Assembly: GCF_014203425.1 (NCBI RefSeq)
Contig: NZ_JACHJC010000001.1
Location: 6,151,001 to 6,215,000 of the forward strand
From: Micromonospora echinospora
GTDB taxonomy: Bacteria; Actinomycetota; Actinomycetes; Mycobacteriales; Micromonosporaceae
Length of the DNA: 64,000 nucleotides
Direction: 5' to 3'
Under the pieces are notes generated by a model that saw nothing but the letters and a program-made list of their open reading frames with translations, had not been told where the DNA came from and made no database searches. This document shows positions 19,336-28,749 of this stretch, piece by piece. A program made the position numbers and the translations under genes. The first letter of the stretch is position 1, and every line of letters begins with the position of its first letter.

Positions 19336-20190
19336 CTAGGAGGTGCGGCGGTGGACCACCACGCATGCCAGCCCGGGTCCGGCGTGCGCGGCGACCACCG
19401 CTCCGGCCTCGGTGACGTACGTGTCGTGCAGGCGGTCGCCCAGCCGCTCGGTCAGCGCCGTCAGCAACTGCTCGGCCCGCTGCGGCGCGGCGAGGTGGTG
19501 CACCGCCACGTCCACCTGGGCATCCCCGGCTGTCTCGACGGCGAGGTCGACCAGACGTGCGACTCCCCGGCTGGCGGTACGGACCTTGTCCTTCACCACG
19601 ATCGCGCCGTCCGGCATGTGCATGATGGGCTTCACCGAGAGGGCGGTGCCGAGCAGCGCCTCGGCCGCGTTGATCCGGCCGCCCCGGCGCAGGAACTCGA
19701 GCGTGTCGACGTAGAAGTAGATGGTGGTCCGGGCGACCGCGTCCAGCGCCGCGTCGCGTACCCCGGTCAGGTCGGCGCCCTGCGCGGCGGCCGCGGCGGC
19801 GGCGAGCGCCGGGAAGCCGAGGCCCATGCCGGTGGATCGGCTGTCCACGACGGTGACGCGGTCGTCGCCGACCTCGGCGGCGGCCAGCCGGGCGGCCTCG
19901 ACAGTGCCGGACAGTTCGGCGGACAGGTGCACCGACACCACGCCGTCGGCGCCCTCGGCGAGCAGCGTGCGGTAGACCTGCGCGAACTGTTCCGGCGCGG
20001 GCCGGGACGTGCTCACCGAGACCCGCCGAGCGCTCAGCGCGCGGGTGGCGTCGGCGGGTGAGGTCTCGACGCCCTCCAGCCCTTCGGCGCCGTTGAGGAC
20101 GACGGTCAGCGGGACGACTGTGAGCCCGCGTGCGCGGACCAGGTCGGAGGGCAGATAGGCGGTGGAGTCGGTGACGACCGCGACGGGCAT
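19336..20190 (-). CDS. DegV family fatty-acid-binding protein
   Basis: This 284-residue protein starts with MPVAVVTDSTAYLP, the DegV N-terminal signature, and includes SVSTSRPAPEQF and FYVDTLEFLRRGGRINA. DegV proteins bind a fatty acid and present it to fatty-acid kinase FakA. No fakA is in the window. An in-frame GTG three codons upstream is an alternative start. Confidence 0.92.
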   Translation of the reverse strand: MPVAVVTDSTAYLPSDLVRARGLTVVPLTVVLNGAEGLEGVETSPADATRALSARRVSVSTSRPAPEQFAQVYRTLLAEGADGVVSVHLSAELSGTVEAARLAAAEVGDDRVTVVDSRSTGMGLGFPALAAAAAAAQGADLTGVRDAALDAVARTTIYFYVDTLEFLRRGGRINAAEALLGTALSVKPIMHMPDGAIVVKDKVRTASRGVARLVDLAVETAGDAQVDVAVHHLAAPQRAEQLLTALTERLGDRLHDTYVTEAGAVVAAHAGPGLACVVVHRRTS

Positions 20191-20238
20191 GACCGGCACG
20201 CTAGCCGATGACGCGGTGACACGCCGGGGCCGGAGGTG

Positions 20239-20868
20239 TCAGACCGCGTCGGTGAGCGCCGCCTGGGTGACCAGACCGACGTTGTGCGCTCGCAGATGCC
20301 AGCCCCGGACGTCGTTGCGGCGCAGCTCGGTCCAGTGGCAGTTCGCCAGCGAGCCGAGGCTGCGCAGCACTGTGTGGTCCCAGCCGAGCAGGTGCCCGAC
20401 GCCCTGCCGGGCGCCGCCGCCGTGCGTGGTCACCACGACAGTGCCGCCGGCGGCCAGGCCGGCGGCGTCCCGGAAGGCTGCGCCGAGCCGTTCGCCCAGG
20501 TCGTGCAGGCTCTCGATGTCGGCGCCGGGGTCGGGGGCGCCGGCCCGCCAGCGGGCGTACTCGTCGGGGAACCGCTCGGCCGCCTCGGTCAGGGTGAGGC
20601 CCTGCCACTGGCCGAAGTGCCGTTCCCGCAGCCGGGCGTCGGTGCGGACCGGCAGCCCGGTCAGCGCGGCGAGCGCGGCGGCGGTGTCGGCGGCCCGGCG
20701 CAGGTCGCTGGCGACGATCGCGTCCGGGCGCAGCGCGGCGAGCACCGGAGCTGCGGCGTGGGCCTGCTCCCGGCCGAGGTCGTTGAGTGGCACGTCGGTC
20801 TGGCCCTGGACGCGGCTCGCGGCGTTCCAGTCGGTGTTGCCGTGCCGCCAGATGATCAGGCGGGTCAT
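20239..20868 (-). CDS. Histidine phosphatase family protein (phosphoglycerate-mutase-like)
   Basis: This 209-residue protein has the catalytic LIIWRHGNTDWN at the N-terminus with the phosphorylated histidine at residue 9, SDLRRAADTAAAL, the RERHFGQWQG acid block and the second histidine in VVTTHGGG. It hydrolyses a phosphate ester of unknown identity. Its ATG overlaps the rsfS stop codon (ATGA), so it is translationally coupled to rsfS, a pairing conserved in actinobacteria. Confidence 0.92.
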   Translation of the reverse strand: MTRLIIWRHGNTDWNAASRVQGQTDVPLNDLGREQAHAAAPVLAALRPDAIVASDLRRAADTAAALAALTGLPVRTDARLRERHFGQWQGLTLTEAAERFPDEYARWRAGAPDPGADIESLHDLGERLGAAFRDAAGLAAGGTVVVTTHGGGARQGVGHLLGWDHTVLRSLGSLANCHWTELRRNDVRGWHLRAHNVGLVTQAALTDAV

Positions 20869-21269
20869 TCGGCGGCGGCGGTGCCGGCGGCCGAGTCGGC
20901 CAGGTCGCGATCCACGAACGGGATCTGCGGGCAGTCCTTCCAGAGCCGGTCGAGCGCGTAGAACTCGCGCTCCTCGGTGTGCTGGACGTGGATCACGATG
21001 TCGACGTAGTCGAGCAGCACCCAGCGGCCACCCCGCTCGCCCTCGCGGCGCACCGGCTTGGCCTTCTCCGGCAGCTCCAGCAGGCGCTCCTCGATGGCGT
21101 CGACGATGGCGAGCACCTGACGCTCGTTCGGAGCGGCGGCCAGCAGGAACGCGTCGGTGATCGCGAGCTGGTCACCCACGTCGATGATGACGATGTCCTG
21201 TGCCTTCTTGTCGGCCGCGGCCTGGGCGGCGGCCACCGCCAGCTCGTGCGCGCGCTCGGAAACTGTCAC
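20865..21269 (-). CDS. rsfS: Ribosome silencing factor RsfS
   Basis: This 134-residue protein of the RsfS/Iojap family contains DIVIIDVGDQLAITDAFLLA and WVLLDYVDIVIHV. It binds L14 and blocks 50S-30S joining when nutrients are scarce. The GTG at 21267-21269 was chosen for the AAGGAG ribosome binding site six bases before it. The gene lies downstream of nadD and upstream of the histidine phosphatase, the usual order. Confidence 0.95.
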   Translation of the reverse strand: MTVSERAHELAVAAAQAAADKKAQDIVIIDVGDQLAITDAFLLAAAPNERQVLAIVDAIEERLLELPEKAKPVRREGERGGRWVLLDYVDIVIHVQHTEEREFYALDRLWKDCPQIPFVDRDLADSAAGTAAAE

Positions 21270-21379
21270 CGTTCTCCTTCGATCAACCGTGCGACCCTCC
21301 AAGCCTCTCACACCCGGCGGGGCGGCGACTTGTCAGTTCTGGTCGATTTCAGGCATGAACGGGAACATAAAGGGCGGAA

Positions 21380-21976
21380 TCACCGCTGATAGAGCCGCCG
21401 TTTCGCGATGTACTGCACCACACCGTCGGGCACCAGGTACCACACCGGTTCGCCCCGGGCGACCCGGGCGCGGCAGTCGGTCGAGGAGATCGCCATCGCG
21501 GGCACCTGCACCAGGCTGACCGAGTCGGCCGGCAGGTGCTTGTCGGTGAGTTCGAAGCCGGGCCGGGTCACGCCGATGAAGTGGGCCAGTTCGAGCGCCT
21601 CGTCCAGGTCCTTCCAGGAGAGGATGCGCTCCAGCGCGTCCGCGCCGGTGATGAAGAACAGCTGCGCCTTCGCGCCGTACTCGGCGTGCAGGTCGCGCAG
21701 CGTGTCGACGGTGTAGGTGGGGCCGCCGCGGTCGATGTCGACCCGGCTCACCTGGAAGCGCGGGTTGGAGGCGGTGGCGATCACCGTCATCAGATAACGG
21801 TCCTCGGCCGGGGTGACCGCTTCCTCCGCCTTCTGCCACGGCTGTCCGGTCGGCACGAAGACCACCTCGTCCAGACCGAACCGGTCGGCCACCTCGCTCG
21901 CCGCCACCAGGTGCCCGTGGTGGATCGGGTCGAACGTGCCGCCCATGATGCCGACCCGCCGGATGTCTTCCTCCAC
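21380..21976 (-). CDS. nadD: Nicotinate-nucleotide adenylyltransferase
   Basis: This 198-residue enzyme joins nicotinate mononucleotide and ATP to form deamido-NAD. The nucleotidyl-transferase motif [13 protein letters not shown] is near the N-terminus, and the second signature [11 protein letters not shown] is near the C-terminus. It starts at GTG 21974-21976. A gap of 110 bases separates it from rsfS, so the latter may have its own promoter. Confidence 0.96.
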   Translation of the reverse strand: MEEDIRRVGIMGGTFDPIHHGHLVAASEVADRFGLDEVVFVPTGQPWQKAEEAVTPAEDRYLMTVIATASNPRFQVSRVDIDRGGPTYTVDTLRDLHAEYGAKAQLFFITGADALERILSWKDLDEALELAHFIGVTRPGFELTDKHLPADSVSLVQVPAMAISSTDCRARVARGEPVWYLVPDGVVQYIAKRRLYQR

Positions 21977-22065
21977 CCAGCGATCGTAGGCCGCCCGCCC
22001 GACAGCCCTGGGCGGGGTCCGCGGTCGAGCGCGCCGGGCGGGCCCTCACCCGGCGCGCTCCCTGC

Positions 22066-24582
22066 TCAGGCCGACGCGGCGGCCACCGCTGTCCGGGCCA
22101 CCAGCGCCCGGCGCATGTCGTCGTCCAGGTCGGTCACCCACCGCCGCAGGCCGGGCGTCAGGTCGTCGCGGGCCAGCAGCGCCGCGGCCAGTTCCCGGGT
22201 GGGCTGCGCCACGGCGTAGCGGGGATACGCGGCCACCGTGACCGCGTCGGCCACCCACGGGGTACGCAGCCGCGCCGCCGCCGGTATGTCGGTGAAGTAG
22301 CGCTGCACGTACCCGGCGGTCAGCTCGGCCTGCTCGGGCTGCCAGAAGCCCTCGGCGGCCGCCTCGACCAGGCGGTTGGACAGCTCGGTGCTGCGGGTGA
22401 CGATCTCCCAGGCGGCCCGCTTCGCGTCAGGGTCGGGCAGCGCGGCCCGGCACGCGGTTGCCTGCTCGGCGCCGGTGGCGCTGCGGTCGGCGTCGGCCTC
22501 GGCGTCGATCTGCGGTGTACCGGCCGCGCCGAGCACCACCAGCCGGCGCAGCACCGCCCAGCGCAGGTCGGTGTCCACGGCCAGCCCCGACGGCACCTCC
22601 TTGCCGGCCAGCCAGCCGGTGAGCATCGCGGTGTCGGTGGTGGCGGCGATCAGACCCCGCGCCGCGGCGAGCTGCAGCGAGCCGCCCGCGGGAGCCGAGT
22701 CGAGCAGCGCCGCGCAGGCGGTCGCCACCCGCAGCAGCGCCGCGTCCCGGGCGAGCGGGTCGAGATAGCGGTCGATCAGCCGGCGGCTGAGCAGCAGCAC
22801 GTCCTCGACGATCGTCACCTCGGTCTCGGCGGGCAGCGCCGCCGCGATCAGCGCGGCCAGCGCGCCGGCCGGGCGTTCCCCGTCGGTGACCGCGTCCAGC
22901 GCCTCGCCCCAGAGCAGCGCCCGGGCCAGCGGGTCGGCGAGGCCGGGCAGCAGCGTCGGCACCGCGTCCGCCGAGGCCGGATCGAGCCGGATCTTGGCGA
23001 ACGTCAGGTCACCGGCGTTCGGCAGCAGCAGCCCGGTGGCGGGCTGCCCGACCAGCTCGGGCAGCGGCGTACGGCCGCCGTCGGCGTCCGGGTCGAGGTC
23101 GACGGCGTACCGGCGGGCCGGGCCGTCGGCGGTGTGGTGGGCCACGCCGATGCGGTGCGGCCGCAGGACCGGGTGGCTGGCCGGGGCGGTCTGCACGATC
23201 GCCACGTCGGTCCACCGCCCGCCGGTGTCCACAGCGGTGTCGATCCGCAACGTGTTCACCTGCGCGCGGCGCAGCCAGCGCTCGGCCCAGCCGTCCAGGT
23301 CGCGGCCGCTCGCGGCGCCCAGGCTGGACAGCAGGTCAGCGAGCGTGGCGTTGCCGAACCGGTGCGCGGCGAAGTGCGCGTTCAGCCCGGCCAGGAACGC
23401 GTCGTCGCCGAGCCAGGCGACGAGCTGGCGCAGCACGCTGGCGCCCTTGGCGTACGAGATGCCGTCGAAGTTGAGCAGCGCCTGGGCGGTGTCGGCCACC
23501 TCCTCCGGCGCGACCGGGTGGGTGGAGGGGCGCTGGTCGGCGGTGTAGCCCCAGGCCTTGCGGCGGCTCGCGAACGTGGTCCACGCCCGGTCGAACCGGG
23601 TCGCCTCGGCGGTGACCCGGGTGCCGAGGTACTCCGCGAACGACTCGTTGAGCCAGAGGTCGTCCCACCAGCGCATGGTGACCAGGTCGCCGAACCACAT
23701 GTGCGCCATCTCGTGGGCGATCGTGGTGGCGCGCAGCTCCCGCTGCGTGTCGGTGACCGCCGAGCGGAAGACGTAGTCGTCGCGGATCGTGACCAGGCCC
23801 GGGTTCTCCATCGCGCCGGCGTTGAACTCGGGAACGAACGCCTGGTCGTACTTGCCGAACGGGTAGCGCTCGGCGAACAACTGGTGGAAGCGGTCGAGGC
23901 ACTGCCGGGTGACTGTGAAGATCTCGTCGGCGTCGGCGTCCAGGTGGGCGGCGAGCGAGCGCCGGCAGTAGAGGCCGAGCGGGATGCCGTCGTGCTCGGC
24001 GCGCAGTACGTGCCAGGGCCCGGCGATCAGCGTGACGAAGTAGGTGGCGAGCGGCTCGGTGGGGGCGAACTCCCAGCGCCCGGGCGCCGGCCGGTCGACG
24101 AGCGGCCCGTTGGCGGCAACAGTCCACTCCGCCGGTGCGGTGACGGTCAGCGTCACCGGCGCCTTCAGGTCGGGCTGGTCGAACGCGGCGAAGATGCGCG
24201 GCCCGTCGTCCAGGAAGGACATCGCATAGAGGTAGGTCTCGCCGTCGGCCGGGTCGACGAAGCGGTGCAGCCCTTCGCCGGTGTTGGAGTAGGCCATCTC
24301 GGCCTCGACGGCGAGCGTGTTGGTCGCGGCCAGGCTGGTCAGCGGCAGCCGATCGCCGGCGAGCAGGGCCGGATCGAGGTCGCGGTCGTTGAGGCGGGCG
24401 GTGAGGAGTCGGCGGGGCTTGACGTCGACGAAGGTCTCGGCGCCGGGGGTGGCCCGGAACCGGATGGTGACGGCGGAGCGGAACCGCTCGGCGTCGCCGG
24501 TCAGGTCGAGGTCCACGTGATAGGACTCGACATCGATCGACGCGCGGCGCGCGGTCGCCTCTGCACGGGTGAGGCTCGGCAT
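22066..24582 (-). CDS. pepN: Aminopeptidase N (M1 family zinc metallopeptidase)
   Basis: This 838-residue cytoplasmic enzyme removes N-terminal residues from peptides. The exopeptidase motif GAMEN is at residues 256-260, and the zinc site HEMAH is at 290-294 with the third ligand glutamate at 313 in LWLNESFAEYLG. The C-terminal half is the long ERAP1-like helical domain (ARDAALLRVATACAALLD). The length is normal for actinobacterial PepN. It is a single gene on the minus strand, divergent from the DUF397 gene. Confidence 0.96.
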   Translation of the reverse strand: MPSLTRAEATARRASIDVESYHVDLDLTGDAERFRSAVTIRFRATPGAETFVDVKPRRLLTARLNDRDLDPALLAGDRLPLTSLAATNTLAVEAEMAYSNTGEGLHRFVDPADGETYLYAMSFLDDGPRIFAAFDQPDLKAPVTLTVTAPAEWTVAANGPLVDRPAPGRWEFAPTEPLATYFVTLIAGPWHVLRAEHDGIPLGLYCRRSLAAHLDADADEIFTVTRQCLDRFHQLFAERYPFGKYDQAFVPEFNAGAMENPGLVTIRDDYVFRSAVTDTQRELRATTIAHEMAHMWFGDLVTMRWWDDLWLNESFAEYLGTRVTAEATRFDRAWTTFASRRKAWGYTADQRPSTHPVAPEEVADTAQALLNFDGISYAKGASVLRQLVAWLGDDAFLAGLNAHFAAHRFGNATLADLLSSLGAASGRDLDGWAERWLRRAQVNTLRIDTAVDTGGRWTDVAIVQTAPASHPVLRPHRIGVAHHTADGPARRYAVDLDPDADGGRTPLPELVGQPATGLLLPNAGDLTFAKIRLDPASADAVPTLLPGLADPLARALLWGEALDAVTDGERPAGALAALIAAALPAETEVTIVEDVLLLSRRLIDRYLDPLARDAALLRVATACAALLDSAPAGGSLQLAAARGLIAATTDTAMLTGWLAGKEVPSGLAVDTDLRWAVLRRLVVLGAAGTPQIDAEADADRSATGAEQATACRAALPDPDAKRAAWEIVTRSTELSNRLVEAAAEGFWQPEQAELTAGYVQRYFTDIPAAARLRTPWVADAVTVAAYPRYAVAQPTRELAAALLARDDLTPGLRRWVTDLDDDMRRALVARTAVAAASA

Positions 24583-24649
24583 CCGCTTATCCTGCCCGAT
24601 GAGGTCCGCTCGGGACCTTCTCGTTACGCAAGGCGACGAAGGAGCAGCG

Positions 24650-24868
24650 ATGGGTCAGCACCCCAAGGGTGATTTCGACAGTTCCCGGGCGGTCTGGCAG
24701 CGGGCGGAGGGGGACAACTCCGAGGGCGCGGTCGAGGTGGCCTTCGTGGACGACCTGATCGGCATGCGCAACTCCGCCGAGCCGAACGGGCCGGTGCTGG
24801 TCTTCACCCAGGCCGAGTGGGACGCCTTCGTGGCGGGCGCCCAGGACGGCGAGTTCGACCTGGACTGA
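24650..24868 (+). CDS. DUF397 domain-containing small protein
   Basis: This 72-residue protein contains the DUF397 pattern VEVAFVDDLIGMRNS followed by VLVFTQAEWDAFVAGA. An AAGGAG ribosome binding site lies upstream of ATG 24650. DUF397 genes in actinomycetes usually sit beside XRE-type regulators and act with them in development, and some pairs behave like toxin-antitoxin systems. Here no regulator is adjacent, so this is an orphan copy. Confidence 0.88.
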   Translation: MGQHPKGDFDSSRAVWQRAEGDNSEGAVEVAFVDDLIGMRNSAEPNGPVLVFTQAEWDAFVAGAQDGEFDLD

Positions 24869-24875
24869 GCGCGGC

Positions 24876-25262
24876 TCAGTCACCGTCGCCCCAGCCGAGC
24901 CCGCCCGGACCGGGCGCGTGGTGGAAGCCCGGATGGCCGGCCACGTCGGCGCAGCGCTCGCCGTCGGGCCCGACGGCGTCGCAGAACAGCCGCTCGGCCC
25001 GGTGCCAGGCGTCCGCCGGGGACAGGGCCGCCGCGCCGAGCGCCAGCTCCGGGCGGAGCAGGCCGAGCGCTTCCGCGTACGCCACCGCCTGCTCCCGCGC
25101 GACGGCGGGATCGGTGGCGGCGAAGCCCAGGTGCACCGTGAAGTACCGCGGTGGGCGGGCCCCGGCGCGCCGGGGCCCGCCGATGAGCGTGCCGTCGCGG
25201 CCGTCGCCGCGCAGCCCGGCCAACGCCTCGCGGTGCCGCCGCACCGCCCTGTCGTCACGCAT
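24876..25262 (-). CDS. Hypothetical protein
   Basis: This 128-residue soluble protein contains YFTVHLGFAATDPAVA in the middle and, near the end, FCDAVGPDGERCADVAGHPG, where two cysteines and a histidine are spaced as if for metal binding. I do not recognise a family. The gene ends seven bases from the convergent DUF397 gene and is divergent from the P450 gene. The length and coding bias look real. Confidence 0.65.
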   Translation of the reverse strand: MRDDRAVRRHREALAGLRGDGRDGTLIGGPRRAGARPPRYFTVHLGFAATDPAVAREQAVAYAEALGLLRPELALGAAALSPADAWHRAERLFCDAVGPDGERCADVAGHPGFHHAPGPGGLGWGDGD

Positions 25263-25371
25263 CCGTGTCCTCCCCCGTCGCCGGTGACCACCGCCGGACA
25301 CCACGCCGGCGGGGCGCCGGACCGGTCGCCGCCGGTCCGCGTACCCCGAGGGAACCAGCTTTTCCGCCCCC

Positions 25372-25484
25372 GGGGAGGGGCCAGCGTCCGCCCGCCCGGC
25401 TGGCCCCTCCCCCGTACGGCCTGAGCTGCTGAGATAGAGGGTTCGGCAGCGCCGCCCGGGGTAGGTAGGCAGCGCCGCCGAACC
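25372..25484. other. Inverted repeats in the promoter region of the P450 gene
   Basis: The 240-base divergent region before the P450 gene holds two symmetric elements. GGGGAGGGGCCAGC at 25372-25385 pairs with GCTGGCCCCTCCCC at 25399-25412. GGTTCGGC at 25440-25447 pairs with GCCGAACC at 25477-25484, with AGCGCC present in both halves. The second ends 18 bases before the P450 start and could be an operator. No recognisable small gene was seen in this stretch. Confidence 0.5.
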
Positions 25485-25502
25485 GCGTCAGGAGCAGTCG
25501 AC

Positions 25503-26786
25503 ATGAGCACCATGCCCAGCGACCGGAGCCCGGACAGCACACTCGCCTTCATCCGGGAGGGCTACCGCTTCGTCGGCTCCCGCTACGACCGCCTCGGCAC
25601 CGACATCTTCCAGACCCGGCTGCTGCTGAGACCGACGATCTGCCTGCGCGGCCGGGACGCCGCCGAGCTGTTCTACGACGAGGAGCGGTTCGTACGGCAC
25701 GGCGCCATGCCGATGCGCGGGCAGCGCACGCTCACCGGTGTCGGCGGCGTGCAGGGACTCGACGGCCAGGCGCACCGGGTCCGCAAGGCGATGTTCATGT
25801 CGATCATGACGCGGGCCGCGATCCGCCGCCTCGGGGAGATCTTCGACGAGCAGTGGCGGGCCCGGATCCCGGCCTGGTCCCGCACCGGACCGGTGGTGCT
25901 CTACGACGAGGTGGGCGAGATCCTGACCCGTACGGTCTGGGCCTGGGCCGGGGTGCCGCTTGCCGAGGACGACGTGCCGCGCCGCGCCGCCGAGATGCAC
26001 GCGATGATCGAGGCCCCGGCCGCGCTGGGCCCCCGGCACTGGCGCGGACGGCTCGGCCGCCACCGCGCGCAACGCTGGGCCGGCAACCTGATCGAAGGTG
26101 TACGCGCGGGCACGGTGCCCGCCCCGGAGGGCAGCGCGCTGGCGGTCGTCGCCGAGCACCGGGACGAGCGGGGACGGCCGCTGCCCCGCCGGATCGCCGC
26201 TGTGGAACTGCTCAACGTGCTGCGCCCCACCGTCGCGGTGGACCGGTACGTGGTCTTCGCCGCGCTGGCGCTGCACGACCACCCGCACTGGCGGGACCGG
26301 CTGCCCGGCGACGACGCCGCGACCGAGCGGTTCGTGCAGGAGGTACGCCGCTACTACCCGTTCTTCCCGGTCACCGCGGCCCGGGTACGCCGCTCGTTCC
26401 AGTGGCGGGGACACACGTTCCCGCAGGGCCGGCGGGTGCTGCTCGACCTGTACGGCACCAACCACCACCCCGACCTCTGGCCGGAGCCGGAGCGGTTCCG
26501 GCCGGAGCGTTTCACCGGCTGGCGCGACGACCCGTTCGGCCTGATCCCGCAGGGCGGCGGCGACCACTTCACCGGCCACCGCTGCGCCGGCGAGTGGATC
26601 ACCATCGAGCTGATGAAGCGGGCCGTGACGAACCTGACCGGCGCGATGGACTACCGGGTACCGCCGCAGGACCTGGCACTCGACCTCGGCGCCATGCCGG
26701 CGCTGCCGCCCAGCGGGCTGGTGCTCGACGGCGTACGCCCGGTCGACGGAGCACATCGGGCCGACGGGGTGCGCCCGCTGCGCTGA
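25503..26786 (+). CDS. Cytochrome P450, CYP152-type fatty-acid peroxygenase
   Basis: This 427-residue haem protein has the CYP152 layout. The I-helix has LRPTVAVDRY (Arg241-Pro242) in place of the usual acid-alcohol pair; the arginine binds the fatty-acid carboxylate, which serves as the acid in peroxide use. Late blocks EVRRYYPFFPV and VLLDLYGTNHHP are family-specific, and the haem ligand is Cys361 in GHRCAGE. Residue 84 in VQGLDG is glutamine, as in the hydroxylating P450 BS-beta, whereas the decarboxylating OleT has histidine. I infer hydrogen-peroxide-driven alpha/beta hydroxylation of fatty acids. No redox partner gene is nearby, which fits. Confidence 0.88.
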   Translation: MSTMPSDRSPDSTLAFIREGYRFVGSRYDRLGTDIFQTRLLLRPTICLRGRDAAELFYDEERFVRHGAMPMRGQRTLTGVGGVQGLDGQAHRVRKAMFMSIMTRAAIRRLGEIFDEQWRARIPAWSRTGPVVLYDEVGEILTRTVWAWAGVPLAEDDVPRRAAEMHAMIEAPAALGPRHWRGRLGRHRAQRWAGNLIEGVRAGTVPAPEGSALAVVAEHRDERGRPLPRRIAAVELLNVLRPTVAVDRYVVFAALALHDHPHWRDRLPGDDAATERFVQEVRRYYPFFPVTAARVRRSFQWRGHTFPQGRRVLLDLYGTNHHPDLWPEPERFRPERFTGWRDDPFGLIPQGGGDHFTGHRCAGEWITIELMKRAVTNLTGAMDYRVPPQDLALDLGAMPALPPSGLVLDGVRPVDGAHRADGVRPLR

Positions 26787-26806
26787 ACGGGCGCACCCTT
26801 CGTCGG

Positions 26807-27985
26807 TCAGGCGGCCTGCGGGTGCAGCACGGTACGCAGGCAGCCGTCCTCCTTCTTCTCGAAGATCTCGTAACCCCGGGCGCCCTGCTCCAGGGACATC
26901 GGGTGGGTGGCCAGGTAGCCGGGGTCGATCTCGCCGGCCGCGACCCGGTCCAGCAGCATCGGGATGTAGCGCTGGGCGTGCATCTGCCCCATCCGCAGCA
27001 CCAGGGCCTTGTTCATGGCCGCGCCGAGCGGGAACTTGTCCACCAGGCCGCCGTACACGCCGACGATGCTCACCGTGCCGCCCTTGCGGCACGCCATGAT
27101 CGCCTGTCGGACCGAGGTGGGCCGGTCGGTCTGCGCCCGTACCGTCTGCTTGGCCTTGTCGTACGCGTACGCCGGGCCGACGTCGTGCGACTCCATGCCG
27201 ACGGCCTCGATGCAGGCGTCCGGGCCGCGCCCGGCGGTCATCTCCCGCAGCGCCTCGAGCACGTCGGTCTCGGCGTAGTTGATCGTCTCCACGCCGAGCC
27301 GCTGCGCCGCGGTGGCGAGCCGTTCCGGCAGCCGGTCGATGACCACGACCCGCTCGGCGCCGAGGATCTGCGCGGACCGGGCCGCCATCTGGCCGACCCC
27401 ACCGGCGCCCCAGACCGCCACCACCTCGCCGCCCTTGAGGTTGCAGAAGTCGGCCGCCATCCAGCCGGTCGGCATCGCGTCGGAGGCGAACACCACCGAG
27501 TCGTCCGGCACCCCGTCCGGCACGGTGAACGCGCCGACGTCGCCGAACGGCACCCGGATGTACTCGGCGTGGCTGCCCGAGTAGCCGCCGGCCGCGTGCG
27601 AGTAGCCGAGGATGCCCGCGGGCGAGTGACCCCACAGCTTCTCGGTGAAGACCGGCTGCGGGTTCGAGTTGTCGCAGAGCGAGAACTGCTCGGTACGGCA
27701 GTACCAGCACGAGCCGCAGGCCACCACCGACCCGACCACCACCCGGTCGCCGACGGAGATGCGCCGCACGTCCGGGCCGGTCTCGACCACCTCGCCCATG
27801 AACTCGTGGCCGAGGACGTCCCCCTCGCGCATCGCCGGCAGGTAGCCGTTGATCAGGTGCAGGTCGCTGCCGCACACGCTGCTCGCACGCACCTTGACGA
27901 TGATGTCGCCGGCCGACCTGATGGCCGGCTCCGGCACGTCCCGCACGGCCAGCTTGCCGACGCCCTCCCAGCACAACGCCCTCAC
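26807..27985 (-). CDS. Zinc-dependent alcohol dehydrogenase, formaldehyde-dehydrogenase-like
   Basis: This 392-residue medium-chain dehydrogenase has the catalytic zinc ligands in SSVCGSDLH and GHEFMGEV. The four structural zinc cysteines are in CGSCWYCRTEQFSLC, and the NAD-binding GAGGVGQMAA follows. An extended loop between the two halves resembles the formaldehyde-dehydrogenase-like branch. The substrate is unknown. The GTG at 27983-27985 has GGGAGGA upstream and overlaps the stop codon of the SRPBCC gene, so the two are translated together. Confidence 0.9.
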   Translation of the reverse strand: MRALCWEGVGKLAVRDVPEPAIRSAGDIIVKVRASSVCGSDLHLINGYLPAMREGDVLGHEFMGEVVETGPDVRRISVGDRVVVGSVVACGSCWYCRTEQFSLCDNSNPQPVFTEKLWGHSPAGILGYSHAAGGYSGSHAEYIRVPFGDVGAFTVPDGVPDDSVVFASDAMPTGWMAADFCNLKGGEVVAVWGAGGVGQMAARSAQILGAERVVVIDRLPERLATAAQRLGVETINYAETDVLEALREMTAGRGPDACIEAVGMESHDVGPAYAYDKAKQTVRAQTDRPTSVRQAIMACRKGGTVSIVGVYGGLVDKFPLGAAMNKALVLRMGQMHAQRYIPMLLDRVAAGEIDPGYLATHPMSLEQGARGYEIFEKKEDGCLRTVLHPQAA

Positions 27986-28620
27986 GGTCGTCCTCCCACC
28001 ATCAGCTTCTCGCGTACCTTGTCCGTCGCCCGCTCCTGGCGCGGGCTGCGCCCGGACGGGTCGTGCCGGGTGTCCAGCACCTGCCCCGTCTCGATCAGCG
28101 ACTTGATCCGGCGCAGCGTGGTGCGCAGCCCCAGGTCCGGGTCGGTTCCACCGACCAGCCCGACCGCGCGCCGGATCGGCCCGGAACGCCAGCGCAGCTC
28201 GGCCCGGATCTCGGTGCCCCGGTCCTGCGGCGCGGTCACCAGCTCGACCCGGCCGCGCTGGGCCACCGGTCCGTCGGTGACCCGCCAGCTCAACCGTCCC
28301 GGGCCGTCGACTGTGATCTCGGCCCGCCACTCGGCGCCGCCGCCGGCCGGGTCGGCCGCCACGCAGCGCCACCGGTTCGCGTCGAGCTGCTCCAGCGTCG
28401 CCCACTCGGCCAGGCCGCGGTCGAGCCGTTCCCGGTCGGTCCAGAACCCGATCACCGCGTCGACCGGCCGGTCCACTGTGATGCCGCGGCGCACCACGTA
28501 CCAGCCGTCCTCACGGTCGGGTTGGTGCCGGTGCCGCCACCGGGCCACCGTGCGGGTGATCCCGAGCGCGGTCACCGTGGCGGCGCCGGCCAGCGCCCAC
28601 CTGGTCGCGTTCCTGCTCAT
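27982..28620 (-). CDS. SRPBCC (START/polyketide-cyclase-like) protein with N-terminal membrane segment
   Basis: This protein of about 212 residues has a short N-terminal hydrophobic helix (WALAGAATVTALGIT). It is followed by an SRPBCC domain with VVRRGITVDRPVDAVIGFW, WRAEITVDGPGRLSWRV and TEIRAELRWR. Such domains bind hydrophobic ligands; the protein is probably membrane-attached. A GTG directly before ATG 28620 is an alternative start. The 3' end overlaps the alcohol dehydrogenase start, forming a two-gene operon. Confidence 0.82.
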   Translation of the reverse strand: MSRNATRWALAGAATVTALGITRTVARWRHRHQPDREDGWYVVRRGITVDRPVDAVIGFWTDRERLDRGLAEWATLEQLDANRWRCVAADPAGGGAEWRAEITVDGPGRLSWRVTDGPVAQRGRVELVTAPQDRGTEIRAELRWRSGPIRRAVGLVGGTDPDLGLRTTLRRIKSLIETGQVLDTRHDPSGRSPRQERATDKVREKLMVGGRP

Positions 28621-28749
28621 CACGTCTCCTCCGCCTCGAACGACTCGGACCGTCCGTATCCGGCTGCGCTACCCGACGCGGGACGTCCGAAACGGTTTCA
28701 GCAGCCGCATTCCGGGCAAGTCGCGTGACCCGACACGAGGGGAGGCGAC

